DNA of 47,625 bases from an uncultured Clostridia bacterium. GTDB lineage: Bacteria > Bacillota > Clostridia > Oscillospirales > Acutalibacteraceae. Below are positions 1 to 9,216 of this stretch, one piece after another. Location of the stretch: contig CAMUZI010000006.1 in assembly GCA_947165155.1 (NCBI GenBank), forward strand, positions 1-47,625, read 5' to 3'. The translations under genes and the position numbers were made by a program. The number at the start of each line of letters is the position of its first letter. The first letter of the stretch is position 1. Below the pieces are notes generated by a model. That model did no database searches and had not been told where the DNA came from. It was given only the letters and a program-made list of their open reading frames with translations.

Positions 1-270
1 TCTGATAAAAGTTTAGATAATGAGAAAAAAGATAAATCTCCTGCGCTTGATCAGAAAATTGATGATAAAAAGGTTGATGATCCTCAAAAAGATAAGAAGG
101 AAGAGAATCCTATTGCCGATTCTGATAAAAGTTTAGATAATGAGAAAAAAGATAAATCTCCTGCGCTTGATCAGAAAATTGATGATAAAAAGGTTGATGA
201 TCCTCAAAAAGATAAGAAGGAAGAGAATCCTATTGCCGATTCTGATAAAAGTTTAGATAATGAGAAAAAA
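1..270 (+). repeat. Perfect 120-bp in-frame tandem repeat
   Basis: Bases 1-120 and 121-240 are identical, and 241-270 repeat the first 30 bases before diverging. The unit is 40 codons, so copy-number change keeps the frame. Identity at the DNA level means recent expansion or homogenisation. More copies may lie upstream. Confidence 0.95.
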
Positions 271-846
271 GGTGAGTCTTTGTCAGACACTCAAAAAAGC
301 GAGAAAATAGACGAAAAAAGAGTTGATGACGTTCAAAAAGATAAAAGTGAAAAAAGTGACGAATATTCCGCGAAAAATCAGGATGACAAAAAAGTGGATG
401 AGAAGAAGGAAAGCGCCATTGAAATCGAAAACAAAGATAAAAAAGGAGAAAACGCAGAGAAGAAAGACGAAGCCTCCACGAAAAGTCAGGGTGACAAAAA
501 AGCGGATGAGAAAAAGGAAGACATCGTTGAAGCCAAAGGCGAGGACAAAAAAGAACTGGAAACAGAGAAGGAAAAGAGTGAAAGTACAGCTACGTCCACG
601 GAAAAAAGCAAAGTACTAAAGCTATCAGAGGAAAAATGGGTAGAGTCATTGGCTAGACAGCTTCATAATCCAGAGATCATGAAGAGAGTTTTAAAGGTAA
701 GGAAAATTTTAGACGAAAAATATCCATTTGGTGGGAAGCGGTCTAAGTATAGAGATTTTGCGGGTGCGTTGCTCATGAGTATGGTTTGGGGCAGCCCTGA
801 AGAAGGCGAGGATGATGATTTTGTGAAATCCATTTTGCCTGAATAG
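1..846 (+). CDS. Lys/Asp/Glu-rich repeat protein, 5' end outside window
   Basis: The frame is open from base 1 and ends at TAG 844-846; the true start lies upstream of the window. The first 90 residues are 40-residue repeats beginning SDKSLDNEKKDK, followed by degenerate charged repeats (DKK, EKK, KSE) likely to be disordered or coiled. The last ~75 residues form a different, globular-looking domain (around LKLSEEKWVESLARQL to FVKSILPE). No signal peptide can be judged because the N-terminus is missing. I do not recognise the family. The charged low-complexity arm with a short folded end could be a surface or host-interacting protein, but that is a guess. The end converges on prfA. Confidence 0.75.
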   Translation, partial: SDKSLDNEKKDKSPALDQKIDDKKVDDPQKDKKEENPIADSDKSLDNEKKDKSPALDQKIDDKKVDDPQKDKKEENPIADSDKSLDNEKKGESLSDTQKSEKIDEKRVDDVQKDKSEKSDEYSAKNQDDKKVDEKKESAIEIENKDKKGENAEKKDEASTKSQGDKKADEKKEDIVEAKGEDKKELETEKEKSESTATSTEKSKVLKLSEEKWVESLARQLHNPEIMKRVLKVRKILDEKYPFGGKRSKYRDFAGALLMSMVWGSPEEGEDDDFVKSILPE

Positions 847-862
847 TTCGTTGACAATGGTC

Positions 863-1873
863 CTACTTCACCAGATCGATCTCTCCGTTGATAAATGCTT
901 CTAGTTGATGACTAGATTTTCCAGTGCGGTGGTCTGTTACCCGGTTCTGTGGGAAGTTATAGGTTCGAATTCTTTCTGATCTGTCTCCGGTTCCCACTTG
1001 TGACCGTCTTTCTTCGGACACCGCTCTTTCGTTTTCATCTTTTTTCATCTTTAACAGACGAGACCTTAGAACTTTCATTGCTTTATCTTTATTTTTATGT
1101 TGGCTTCTTTCATCCTGACACTCAACCACAATTCCTGAAGGCATGTGGGTAATTCTTATTGCAGATTCGGTTTTGTTCACGTGTTGTCCGCCTGCCCCTC
1201 CCGCGCGAAAGGTATCTATTTGTAAATCTGAGGGATCAATATTAATCTCTACTTCCTCTGCCTCAGGCAAAACGGCAACAGTGGCGGTCGAAGTATGAAT
1301 TCGTCCCTGCGATTCCGTCTCGGGGACACGCTGAACTCTATGAACTCCACTTTCAAATTTTAATTTGGAGTACGCACCTTTGCCAGAGATCATAAATGAA
1401 ATTTCTTTAAAACCTCCGAGTTCGGTTTCATTTGAGCCCAATATTTCAATCTTCCAATTATTTTTGAGTGCAAACATCGAGTACATTTTAAACAGTGTAG
1501 AAGCAAACAATGCGGCCTCTGTTCCACCGGTACCTGCTCTAATTTCTATTATCACATTTTTGTCATCATCTGGGTCTTTTGGTGATAACATGATTTTTAA
1601 ATCGTCTAATATTGTCTCGTTTTCTTGTTCCAATCTGCGAACCTCACCTTTTGCAGAGTTACATAAAGAAACATCTGACAAAAAAGTTTTATATTCCAAA
1701 ATTTCATTCTTATTGAATTTATATCTTCTATATTTTTCAACAACCTCAGAAATATCTTTTAATTCTTTAGAAACGGATTTATAAAGATCCAATTGATTTG
1801 TAGGATCGATCCTACATATGTTGTCATTCAGTTCGATATATCTTTTCTCGATTTCTTCAAGTTTAGAAAACAT
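863..1873 (-). CDS. prfA: Peptide chain release factor 1
   Basis: Reads UAA/UAG in the ribosomal A site and hydrolyses peptidyl-tRNA. The GGQ motif is present ([12 protein letters not shown]), as is the RF1-type codon-recognition region ([18 protein letters not shown]). At 336 residues it is slightly shorter than typical RF1 because of a compact N-terminal domain. I chose the ATG at 1873 because GGGG lies 6 nt upstream; an ATG six codons earlier has no ribosome site. A promoter lies ~60 bp upstream. The usual partner prmC is not adjacent. It converges with the repeat-protein gene, leaving 16 bp. Confidence 0.96.
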   Translation of the reverse strand: MFSKLEEIEKRYIELNDNICRIDPTNQLDLYKSVSKELKDISEVVEKYRRYKFNKNEILEYKTFLSDVSLCNSAKGEVRRLEQENETILDDLKIMLSPKDPDDDKNVIIEIRAGTGGTEAALFASTLFKMYSMFALKNNWKIEILGSNETELGGFKEISFMISGKGAYSKLKFESGVHRVQRVPETESQGRIHTSTATVAVLPEAEEVEINIDPSDLQIDTFRAGGAGGQHVNKTESAIRITHMPSGIVVECQDERSQHKNKDKAMKVLRSRLLKMKKDENERAVSEERRSQVGTGDRSERIRTYNFPQNRVTDHRTGKSSHQLEAFINGEIDLVK

Positions 1874-1929
1874 AATTAACCCCAAAGTCATGTCAAATAA
1901 TTACGACAAATACCCAAACATCGCCTTAC

Positions 1930-1958
1930 ATTCTATCAAACTTTCGATAATACATCAA
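1930..1958 (-). promoter_or_regulatory. Predicted sigma-A promoter of prfA
   Basis: On the minus strand: -35 TTGATG (1953-1958), 17-bp spacer, -10 TAGAAT (1930-1935), about 60 bp before the chosen prfA start. The remaining bases up to the tRNA (1959-2146) show no gene I can support. Confidence 0.55.
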
Positions 1959-2146
1959 ACCACGTACTAAATGACATATTGTTCAAAAATCAATCTATAT
2001 AATGTAATCAAAACCAAACTACAAAATAAAACATTTTATAGCAGAACACACACAACATTCATTTAGGCACACCCACATCCCTATATTCCGCCATGCCTCC
2101 AATTCCAACAATCTCTTAAATAAAACACTTCACCGTTAAAACTCAC

Positions 2147-2222
2147 TGGAGCTACTGATCCGGATCGAACGGACGACCTTCTCATTACGAGTGAGATGCT
2201 CTACCTGCTGAGCTACAGTAGC
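2147..2222 (-). tRNA. tRNA-Thr (anticodon CGU)
   Basis: Cloverleaf on the minus strand: acceptor GCTACTG pairs with CAGTAGC, discriminator U, encoded CCA (2147-2149), T-arm GTTCGATCC, and anticodon loop ACTCGTAAT with CGT as anticodon. It reads ACG. A -10 TACAAT (2248-2253) with -35 TTGCAA (2271-2276) lies just upstream. Confidence 0.95.
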
Positions 2223-2230
2223 ACATCAAC

Positions 2231-2276
2231 TTGAAAAAAACGGTTCTATTGTAATATAATAGGCTGCGATTTGCAA
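2231..2276. promoter_or_regulatory. Overlapping divergent promoters, tRNA-Thr and ApbE-like gene
   Basis: Plus strand: TTGAAA (2231-2236), 18-bp spacer, TATAAT (2255-2260), toward the ApbE-like gene. Minus strand: TTGCAA (2271-2276), 17-bp spacer, TACAAT (2248-2253), toward tRNA-Thr. The two overlap, so they should compete for polymerase. Confidence 0.6.
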
Positions 2277-2301
2277 CTCTGTGGTTTCTAAGGTAGAAGA
2301 T

Positions 2302-3111
2302 TTGAAAAAAATATCCTTTAAAAACTCGCTTTACATATCGTCTATCATTTTTATTGTCTCTTTGTTAGTGGTTTGTTCGTTTGTGTTCTCAGAACAAAAT
2401 AGGCGTCAATATGTTGATTCCACAAATTTTATGGGTAAAAAATTTACTCAGATCGTTTATGGAAAAAGTAAAGAATGCGAAAGTGTCATAAATTTGGTTA
2501 AAAATGAGTCTTTTAAAATTGAAAGAATAATTTCTTCTAATTTTTATAACTCAGATATCGATAGAATAAATAAATCACGCGGAAAATGGGTTAAAGTTGA
2601 AGATATCACTATTGAAACTATTCAAAAATTGATAGAAATTTCCTATAATACTGACGGAATCTTTAATTTTGTTCATCTGAATGAACAGAAAGGTGATTTA
2701 AGTGCTCCGATGATTAGAAGAATAAAAAACCTGAAGTTTGATATGCTAGAAATTGACGAGCAATCTAAAAAAATCAGGGTTACAAGTGACAACATAACAA
2801 TTTCATTGGACGATGCAATCGACGGATTGGTTTGTAACAAGGCGATCGAAATTTATAAAAATCATAGGATTAAAAAAGCAAAAATTCAAATAGGAAATAT
2901 CTCGGCGTATATGAATGATAATAATAACGAAATTAAGAACGGATTCATGTGCACTTCCTTGCTTAATGACAAGGAAGAAAATAGTACTAAAGATGGTTCG
3001 GAATATAAAATTTATCACAGAAACGACGCCATTGTGGCAGACATATTGTCCAAGATTTATACAATATCCGATAGCGAAAAATTTAAAAAAGTATTGAACT
3101 TCTTTACCTGA
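2302..3111 (+). CDS. Degenerate ApbE-like membrane-anchored protein
   Basis: The order of segments resembles the ApbE/FAD:protein FMN transferase fold: N-terminal hydrophobic anchor (~residues 9-30), a 'YNTDGIFNF' stretch matching the family's 'S-x-GaFDpT', then 'ISLDDAIDGLVCNKAIE' where family members have the DLGGIAKGYA motif, then 'AKIQIGNISAY' in place of 'a.i..GG'. The flavin-binding glycines and the HI-DP-TG motif are missing, so flavinylation activity is doubtful. I prefer the TTG at 2302, which has AAGG 8 nt upstream; a GTG at 2281 in the same frame is possible but lies ~14 nt from the predicted transcript start. It stops with TGA. The call rests on pattern similarity only. Confidence 0.5.
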   Translation: MKKISFKNSLYISSIIFIVSLLVVCSFVFSEQNRRQYVDSTNFMGKKFTQIVYGKSKECESVINLVKNESFKIERIISSNFYNSDIDRINKSRGKWVKVEDITIETIQKLIEISYNTDGIFNFVHLNEQKGDLSAPMIRRIKNLKFDMLEIDEQSKKIRVTSDNITISLDDAIDGLVCNKAIEIYKNHRIKKAKIQIGNISAYMNDNNNEIKNGFMCTSLLNDKEENSTKDGSEYKIYHRNDAIVADILSKIYTISDSEKFKKVLNFFT

Positions 3112-3283
3112 TAAGTATATATTCATCGTTAATTCAAAGATGGACGCTTAAAATTCATTTCCTCTTTGTGGCGTATTTCAAAAATATTCTCGATCTAATC
3201 CCTTGTATACTTTTTTCTTATTCTTCAAAATTGATTACCAGGGTCTAAATTTTAAAGGGTTATAAACTTTTGTAAATGTCAAT

Positions 3284-3616
3284 TTAGCTATCTTTTAAAA
3301 GATACTCCAAAAATATTCTTGACTCAAATCCTCCTCGTGATTTTTTCTTACTTTCTCGTATTTTTTCTATTTTTTCAAAAGAAACTCCAAAAAAATTTGA
3401 AATAGAGTGGATTACCTCTAACACATCTGCTAGCTCTTCTTTTTTCGATTCCAAATCTTTAGCTGAAATCACTTCATTACATTCTTCAATTAATTTGTTT
3501 TCAAGAGCATTTTTATATTCATCGTCATTTAAGAATTTTATTTTAGCATTGCCTCCATTCGCAGAAATCATCTCCGGTATTTTGTCTCTAACTAATTTGT
3601 TAATTTTTTCTATCAT
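3284..3616 (-). CDS. MazG-like nucleotide pyrophosphohydrolase
   Basis: 110 residues beginning with the family's 'INKLVRDKIPEMI' signature, followed by the all-alpha MazG/HisE core with E-E-x-x-E (LIEECNEV) and EExxD (KKEELADVLEVI), the Mg2+-binding residues of all-alpha NTP pyrophosphatases. It probably removes non-canonical or damaged nucleoside triphosphates; a phosphoribosyl-ATP role is less likely because no his genes are near. It is a single gene with flanking gaps of ~170 and ~246 bp in which I see no other gene. Confidence 0.8.
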   Translation of the reverse strand: MIEKINKLVRDKIPEMISANGGNAKIKFLNDDEYKNALENKLIEECNEVISAKDLESKKEELADVLEVIHSISNFFGVSFEKIEKIRESKKKSRGGFESRIFLEYLLKDS

Positions 3617-3862
3617 AGCAATTCCAAATTTAATTATTTCTTTACCTTGGTCTTGAGAAAATCCTAGATTACAAATTCTTAATTACTTCAATTTTAACAA
3701 ATATCATTTCTAATATTCCATATCTGAGAAATTTATTAAATTTATTATTATAATTAATCTCAAATTCACTTAACTTTCAAAAAACTCAAATCTCAAATTT
3801 TCGATTTTAATAAAAATTATTCTTGGCTAATTTATTAATTCTCACATCATACCAATTCGGAC

Positions 3863-5908
3863 TTACTTTATTTTTATCTCATACAATGATTCTAATTTCG
3901 AAAGGATTTTAGATTCCAAGTGTTCAACCTCTTCAATTTTGAGAGTTCTTTCAGAAAGCCAAAAACAAATCTCAAAGAGTATTGCTTGATGTGCGGAATC
4001 AATCCCATCTTTGTAAACATCCTTGACTTTTACACTATAGACTTCTTTGCCACACCCAAATATCAAATTTTTTATGTTTTTTACTGAAATGCTCTTATTA
4101 CACACTAGATTATACATTCTAATAACAGATGGAAATTTAGACTCAAACTTCTGGAGTTTATTTTTTTCTTCTATCTCATCAACATTTATTTCGCAATAAA
4201 AAATGTTACTTTTAACTAACTTCAAATTTGGCAATAGCTTTAAAAACTTACCCTTTACTACTTTTCCAATAAAACCAATGCACTTACCCTCGTTCATAAT
4301 TTTATATGAGTTTTCAAGATAACCACAATCGAATTTTTCAAAATCATACTCCATGTTGAAATTTGAAAAAATGTTTCTCAAATACGATGTCATATCATAA
4401 AAATCAAACTTTACATTCTTTCCAACTCCAAACCCTGAATCGATTCTATCACCAGAGATTATAAAAGAAGCTAAATTTTCCTCACTCGATAATGTTTCAG
4501 ATAAATCATTTCTCTTATATGCTTTTCCTATCTCATAAAGTGAAAGATTACAATTTCCAATTGAGTAATTATATGAAAGAGAGTACAAAAGAGAATAAAG
4601 TAAATTTGTTCGCATAAGATCATATAGATTCGAAAGTGGATTTTGTAAAAATATACAATCTTCACTGTTTAAATTCATGATTTTACACACTTCCCCTGGA
4701 ATGAATGCGTAATTGATTACCTCATTGAATCCGAAACCATTTAGAGTATTCCGGATAACATCGAACCTTTCGTAAATATGGTTTGGTCTGTAATTAGCTA
4801 CGACGTTCATATTCGACGGAGCAATGTTATCGTATCCTATACTACGTGCTACCTCTTCAATAAGATCTACTTCTCTTTCAACATCTAGTCTAAAACTCGG
4901 AATTTTTACAGATAACAAATCATCTTTTTTCTTTTCACACTTAAAACGATATTTTTCCAAACAATTTGAAATCGTATCTATATTCAAATTTGTCCCCAAC
5001 AGCAAATTAACTCTATCGATTCTTAGGTCAATGATTTTTTCTTTTATCTTCTGAGATGAATATTCAAAGTGATAAGTAACTCTTCCACCACAAATTTTCA
5101 GAATTCTTTCAGCAAATATTTTATTTATAGTGAAAGAGCTCATAGGATCAACACCACGTTCAAATCTAAACGAAGCTAGTGATGAAATTTTCAATCTTCT
5201 GGAAGCAATACGGACTGGAACTTTAGAAAATACCGCCGATTCTATAACTATACTCTTAGATTTTTCATCAACTTCCGAATTGGATGAGCCAATTATTCCC
5301 GCAACACACAAAGGTTTATGAGCATCACAGACTAAAATATCACCTTGTTTCAAATCAACTGATGTTCCTGCTAAGGTAGTAAATTTCTGATTTTTTTTAT
5401 TTTCGCAGACGCAAAGACAATCACCATGAATTTTATCAAAATCGTAAGCATGTGTAGGTTGTCCCATCTCTATTGCAATATAGTTTGAAATATCTACAAC
5501 CGCATTAATCGAATTAATACCAAAAAATTCTAATCTTTTCTTTATATAATTTGGTGTTTTTACACTGTTATCGACTCCATCAATTTTTATGATACAAAAA
5601 TAGTCGCACACACTCTCATCAACACGTACCTCTACTTTTTTGCTTACATCAACACTTTCAAACTCCAATTCTGACTTAAAATCTTCAAATTTGATATCCA
5701 TAAATGAGGCGACTTCACGAGCAACTCCATAGTGTGAAAGCATATCGGACCGATTTGCTTTTACCTCGATGGTTATCAAGTAATCGTCATCAATTTGATC
5801 TATGCTTTTAACTTCAAATCCCTGTATGTTAAAAGCAGACATCATGTCATCCAATGAAATCTTAGTTTTCAAAATCTCACAAAGCCAATTCAAAGAAACT
5901 GCAAACAT
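3863..5908 (-). CDS. pheT: Phenylalanyl-tRNA synthetase beta subunit, lacking the OB domain
   Basis: Forms the alpha2-beta2 synthetase with PheS. Visible parts are the B1 domain start (SLNWLCEI... QGFEVKSI), the NRSDMLSHYGVAREVA segment, the B3/B4 editing region, B5, and the C-terminal FDX-ACB anticodon-binding domain (KFPSVIRMYNL to the end). The first ~45 residues run straight from 'GFEVKSIDQIDDD' into 'YLITIEVKANRSD', so the ~100-residue EMAP/OB tRNA-binding insertion found in most bacterial PheT is absent, which explains the 681-residue length (family usually ~790-800). It lies 9 bp after pheS, in one operon with metK-pheS. Confidence 0.95.
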   Translation of the reverse strand: MFAVSLNWLCEILKTKISLDDMMSAFNIQGFEVKSIDQIDDDYLITIEVKANRSDMLSHYGVAREVASFMDIKFEDFKSELEFESVDVSKKVEVRVDESVCDYFCIIKIDGVDNSVKTPNYIKKRLEFFGINSINAVVDISNYIAIEMGQPTHAYDFDKIHGDCLCVCENKKNQKFTTLAGTSVDLKQGDILVCDAHKPLCVAGIIGSSNSEVDEKSKSIVIESAVFSKVPVRIASRRLKISSLASFRFERGVDPMSSFTINKIFAERILKICGGRVTYHFEYSSQKIKEKIIDLRIDRVNLLLGTNLNIDTISNCLEKYRFKCEKKKDDLLSVKIPSFRLDVEREVDLIEEVARSIGYDNIAPSNMNVVANYRPNHIYERFDVIRNTLNGFGFNEVINYAFIPGEVCKIMNLNSEDCIFLQNPLSNLYDLMRTNLLYSLLYSLSYNYSIGNCNLSLYEIGKAYKRNDLSETLSSEENLASFIISGDRIDSGFGVGKNVKFDFYDMTSYLRNIFSNFNMEYDFEKFDCGYLENSYKIMNEGKCIGFIGKVVKGKFLKLLPNLKLVKSNIFYCEINVDEIEEKNKLQKFESKFPSVIRMYNLVCNKSISVKNIKNLIFGCGKEVYSVKVKDVYKDGIDSAHQAILFEICFWLSERTLKIEEVEHLESKILSKLESLYEIKIK

Positions 5909-5917
5909 ATTCTCTCC

Positions 5918-6922
5918 TTAAAGTTGATTCCAAATCGAGATATCGTTTTCGTAGAATTTTTTAATCTCACTCATTCCGAAATATATCATAGCTAAACGAT
6001 TAAGTCCTAAACCAAACGCAAAGCCGGTGTATTTTTCAGAATCTACATTAACATCTTCCAAAACCTTTGGATGAACCATACCAGAACCGAGAACGGTTAT
6101 CCATCCAGCTTGAGAGCATAAACGACATCCCTTTTTATTGCATTTAGGACACGACATATCTATAGCGGCACTCGGTTCAGTGTACGGATAGTAGGTAGGT
6201 CTGAATCGAACATCGGTGCTATTACCGAAAGTCTCTTTTAGTAAAGAAATCAAAACATACTTAAGATGTGCAAACGATACTCCCTCGCCAACTACTAAAC
6301 CTTCTACCTGATAGAACATCGGGGTATGTTGAGCATCGATATCATCTACTCTGTAAACGGTACCGGGCGAAATTATACTTAAGGGAAGCTCCATTGTTTC
6401 AAGAGATCTTATTTGTACAGAGGAAGTGTGTGATCTAAGCAAAACCTTAGGGGACATAACATAAAATGTATCTTGCATATCACGCGCAGGATGAAACGCG
6501 GGCATATTGAGTTTTTCAAAATTGTATCTATCAAGTTCAATCTCCGGTCCTTGAACTATAGAAAATCCCAAATTGATAAAGAACTTCTCCATTTTTTTAT
6601 AAAGCTTTATGAGAGGATGCGAGTTACCAATTTTGATAGAAGGGTTAAATATGTAAGGGTCATATTCATTAGAAGCATTATCATCCTTAAATTTAGATTT
6701 CTTATTTTCTATCAATCTTTCAATTTCACTTCTAAAATCGTTTATTAGTTTACCAAAATTTTTCTTCTCGTTTTCTGAAGATATTCCTTTAAGTTCAGAG
6801 TAAAGAGATTTTGTATACTTCCTAAACTGAGAATTCAACTTATTAATATCTGACTCAGTTTTTATGGATTCTAAATCAGATATGATTTGCTTTTTCATTG
6901 ATTCTAGGTCATTGATTTCCAT
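5918..6922 (-). CDS. pheS: Phenylalanyl-tRNA synthetase alpha subunit
   Basis: Class II catalytic subunit. An N-terminal coiled-coil arm (residues ~1-90) is followed by motif 2 region (LRSHTSSVQIR), GPEIELDRYNFEKLN, the Phe pocket 'YYPYTEPSAAID', a Cys-rich loop (CPKCNKKGCRLC) and motif 3 (GFAFGLGLNRLAM). Length (334) is normal. AAAGGAAC precedes the ATG. The ATG lies inside a remnant of a metK 3' end, showing that metK and pheS once overlapped directly (see the duplication entry). Confidence 0.97.
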   Translation of the reverse strand: MEINDLESMKKQIISDLESIKTESDINKLNSQFRKYTKSLYSELKGISSENEKKNFGKLINDFRSEIERLIENKKSKFKDDNASNEYDPYIFNPSIKIGNSHPLIKLYKKMEKFFINLGFSIVQGPEIELDRYNFEKLNMPAFHPARDMQDTFYVMSPKVLLRSHTSSVQIRSLETMELPLSIISPGTVYRVDDIDAQHTPMFYQVEGLVVGEGVSFAHLKYVLISLLKETFGNSTDVRFRPTYYPYTEPSAAIDMSCPKCNKKGCRLCSQAGWITVLGSGMVHPKVLEDVNVDSEKYTGFAFGLGLNRLAMIYFGMSEIKKFYENDISIWNQL

Positions 6923-7335
6923 AAAGTGTTCCTTTCAAAAATGTTTTTTCCCATTCAACATCAAGGTCATCTCTTCCAACTTGCCCGTACGACAGAGGAA
7001 GCTTAAATAGAGTGGTTCAAATTAAACTGATCGACGATTGTACCAGATTTTAAATCGAAATACTCGCTTACGATATCGGTTATTTTTGAATTACTTTATC
7101 CATATTTTTGCATATTCCACATTATTTATATGACCTCATTTTTTATTGAATCTAACTCATTAATTTCCATAAAGTTTTTCCTTTAAAAATGTTTTTTCCC
7201 ATTCAACATCAAGGTCATCTCTTCCAACTTGTCCGTACGAAGATAGAGGTGCAAATATAGGAGAGTTCAAATTAAATCGACCGATAATCGCACCAGGTCT
7301 TAGATCAAAATGCTTTTTTACGATATCTTCAATCT
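6880..7335 (-). repeat. Decayed ~248-bp tandem duplication of the metK/pheS junction
   Basis: Bases ~6880-7105 match ~7128-7335 with an offset of ~248-250 bp. Each copy holds a pheS 5' end overlapping a metK 3' end. In the pheS-proximal copy the metK tail still reads ...[15 protein letters not shown] and ends at TGA 6909-6911, but it is riddled with changes upstream. In the metK-proximal copy the pheS start is a 14-codon stub ([14 protein letters not shown], 7126-7170). The functional genes are therefore the outer halves. Confidence 0.85.
6909..7105 (-). pseudogene. metK 3'-end remnant
   Basis: Product of the tandem duplication. On the minus strand it encodes a decayed copy of the last ~60 residues of MetK (recognisable [14 protein letters not shown] region), without start or upstream part. 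It overlaps the pheS start codon region, so transcription from metK still runs through it into pheS. Confidence 0.8.
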
Positions 7336-8314
7336 GCGCATCACTCATCTTCGACGTTCCAAAAGTCTCAACCTTTAAAGAGACAGGTTCATTTTTGCCT
7401 ATAACATACGCAAGTTGAACTTCACATTTCGAAGATAACCCAGATGAAACTATGTTCTTAGCAATATACCGTGCCATGTAATTTCCAGATCTATCTACCT
7501 TTGTGCCGTCCTTACCAGAAAGTGCTCCACCACCTACTCGCGCAGAACCACCGTAAAGATCGACAAGAATTTTACGTCCTGTCAATCCACAATCAGCAGA
7601 AGGCCCACCTATCGTAAACCTACCTGTAGGATTTATAAATATCTTGGTATCCTTATCCATCAAATCATCTAGAACATAATTTATGACATATTCCCTTATA
7701 TCACTTTTTATTTTTTCTCGACTAACATCACTGCTGTGTTGAGCAGATACTACAACAGAATCTATTCTTATTGGTTTATCTCCTTCATACTCAACCGCGA
7801 CCTGAGTTTTTCCATCTGGCAAGAGATAACTTAAAATCCCAGATTTTCTAACATACGCTAACATTTTTGATAATCTATGTGCGAGAAAAATTGGAAGAGG
7901 CATCAAATTTTCAGTTTCGTTACATGCAAAACCAAACATTATTCCTTGATCTCCTGCACCAATATCTACTAATGAATCCGCATTTACTCCCATGGAAATA
8001 TCTTTTGATTGCTCATTTATGGAAAGAATTATGCCGCATGAATTCCCATCGAATCCACATCTTGAATCGTTATACCCTAAATCAACTATCGCTTTGCGTA
8101 CCACCTTTTCGATATCTACATAGCAACTTGACGATATTTCTCCCATGACGTGAATCAATCCCTTCGACGCCGTTACTTCGCACGCAACACGCGCATTTGG
8201 ATCTTTTCTAAGGAACTCATCCAAAATTTCATCCGATATCCTGTCACATATTTTATCCGGATGTCCTTCGGTGACAGATTCGGAGGTTATAAAACTGTGT
8301 CTATTCAAGAACAT
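7160..8314 (-). CDS. metK: S-adenosylmethionine synthetase
   Basis: Makes SAM from methionine and ATP. Family signatures: [12 protein letters not shown] near the N-terminus, [10 protein letters not shown] (central hexapeptide region) and [17 protein letters not shown] (P-loop-like). 384 residues, full length. The ATG at 8314 sits directly against GGGAG; the TTG two codons in (8308) has GGGAG 6 nt upstream and may be the real start. The stop (TAA 7160-7162) overlaps the start of the vestigial pheS stub. I recognise no SAM riboswitch upstream. Confidence 0.97.
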   Translation of the reverse strand: MFLNRHSFITSESVTEGHPDKICDRISDEILDEFLRKDPNARVACEVTASKGLIHVMGEISSSCYVDIEKVVRKAIVDLGYNDSRCGFDGNSCGIILSINEQSKDISMGVNADSLVDIGAGDQGIMFGFACNETENLMPLPIFLAHRLSKMLAYVRKSGILSYLLPDGKTQVAVEYEGDKPIRIDSVVVSAQHSSDVSREKIKSDIREYVINYVLDDLMDKDTKIFINPTGRFTIGGPSADCGLTGRKILVDLYGGSARVGGGALSGKDGTKVDRSGNYMARYIAKNIVSSGLSSKCEVQLAYVIGKNEPVSLKVETFGTSKMSDAQIEDIVKKHFDLRPGAIIGRFNLNSPIFAPLSSYGQVGRDDLDVEWEKTFLKEKLYGN

Positions 8315-8335
8315 CTCCCAAAATTATTTTCTAAC

Positions 8336-8364
8336 ATTCTATCTAATAAAATTTGAAAAATCAA
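8336..8364 (-). promoter_or_regulatory. Predicted promoter of metK-pheST
   Basis: Minus strand: -35 TTGATT (8359-8364), 17-bp spacer, -10 TAGAAT (8336-8341), only ~20 nt before metK, so the 5' UTR is short. Confidence 0.55.
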
Positions 8365-8427
8365 ATTATTGACTTTTACATCCAATTGATGACAAAATTC
8401 ACTATCATTTTCTAGAAAAGGAGACTT

Positions 8428-8952
8428 ATGGGCAAGTTGTATTTTTATTATGGAACAATGAATGCTGGAAAGACCTCTATGGCGATAAATAAGGCTTATG
8501 AATTTTCAACACACGTCAAAACTTATGTTTATTCTCCAATAAAGGGACAGAATAAGCTAGAAAGTAGGAATGGTTCTGAGGCTACAGTAAACCTCTCTGG
8601 CGATGATTGGATAGATAAAATAAAAGACGACTCGATAGTTGTAATTGATGAGGCACAATTTTTGACTAAAGAGGAGGTTATTAAGTTAGAGGATTTATGT
8701 AGCCTAAACGATATATCAGTATTTTGTTTTGGTTTGAGAACTGATTATACGCAAAAGTTATTTGAAGGTTCCAAAGCGCTTTTCGAGTATGCTGATTCTA
8801 TAAGAGAAATCCCCTCAATGTGCAATTGCTGTAAATCGAAAGCAAAGTATAATTTTAGAATTACAAATGAAAAAAATCAGATTGTTTTTGAAAAAGATAA
8901 ATATGTCTCTTTATGCAAAAAACACAAAATGGAGTACGAGAAGAAAAAATAG
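8428..8952 (+). CDS. tdk: Thymidine kinase
   Basis: Phosphorylates thymidine to dTMP (salvage). Type II TK family: P-loop 'GTMNAGKTS' at residues ~9-17, Walker B-like 'VVIDEAQFL', lasso-domain 'FCFGLRTDYTQKLFEGS', and zinc-binding Cys residues (CNCC and a final C-x2-H). 174 residues, slightly short at the C-terminus. AAGGAG lies 6 nt before the ATG. It is divergent from metK and followed by a dispersed inverted-repeat element. Confidence 0.93.
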   Translation: MGKLYFYYGTMNAGKTSMAINKAYEFSTHVKTYVYSPIKGQNKLESRNGSEATVNLSGDDWIDKIKDDSIVVIDEAQFLTKEEVIKLEDLCSLNDISVFCFGLRTDYTQKLFEGSKALFEYADSIREIPSMCNCCKSKAKYNFRITNEKNQIVFEKDKYVSLCKKHKMEYEKKK

Positions 8953-8953
8953 T

Positions 8954-9093
8954 GACACTGCTAAAAATGAATAGATTGTAAAACTATCACCCGAAAAATG
9001 AAGAAATAAAGTCTGTTAATTACTTTATTTCTGTTGTTTTTTTACCATTGTACTCGAATTATTTTGCTTCATCTATCTATCTTTAGCAATGCC
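8954..9093. repeat. MITE-like inverted-repeat element, copy A
   Basis: About 140 bp with imperfect terminal inverted repeats (left GACACTGCTAAAAATGAAT, right ending TTTAGCAATGCC) and an internal hairpin AAATAAAGT/ACTTTATTT. Same family as 11294-11433, 19039-19180, 29491-29620 and part of 12371-12441. It has no coding capacity. It lies 3' of tdk. Confidence 0.75.
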
Positions 9094-9149
9094 AAAATAG
9101 CTTTACTTTTTGCATATGTTTCATTTGATTAGATTATTTTTTCAATAAT

Positions 9150-9178
9150 TTGACTCAATAATAATTTTGATCTATAAT
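9150..9178 (+). promoter_or_regulatory. Strong predicted promoter of cysteine-protease-like effector
   Basis: TTGACT (9150-9155), 17-bp spacer, TATAAT (9173-9178), ~38 bp before the start codon. Confidence 0.7.
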
Positions 9179-9216
9179 GTTACCAATAGATTATCTTTTT
9201 GAGTTGAGGTGTGCCT

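Noticed and set aside
1..270. The 120-bp repeats as a CRISPR array
   Set aside because: They are contiguous, in-frame coding repeats without spacers. No CRISPR array was seen in the window.
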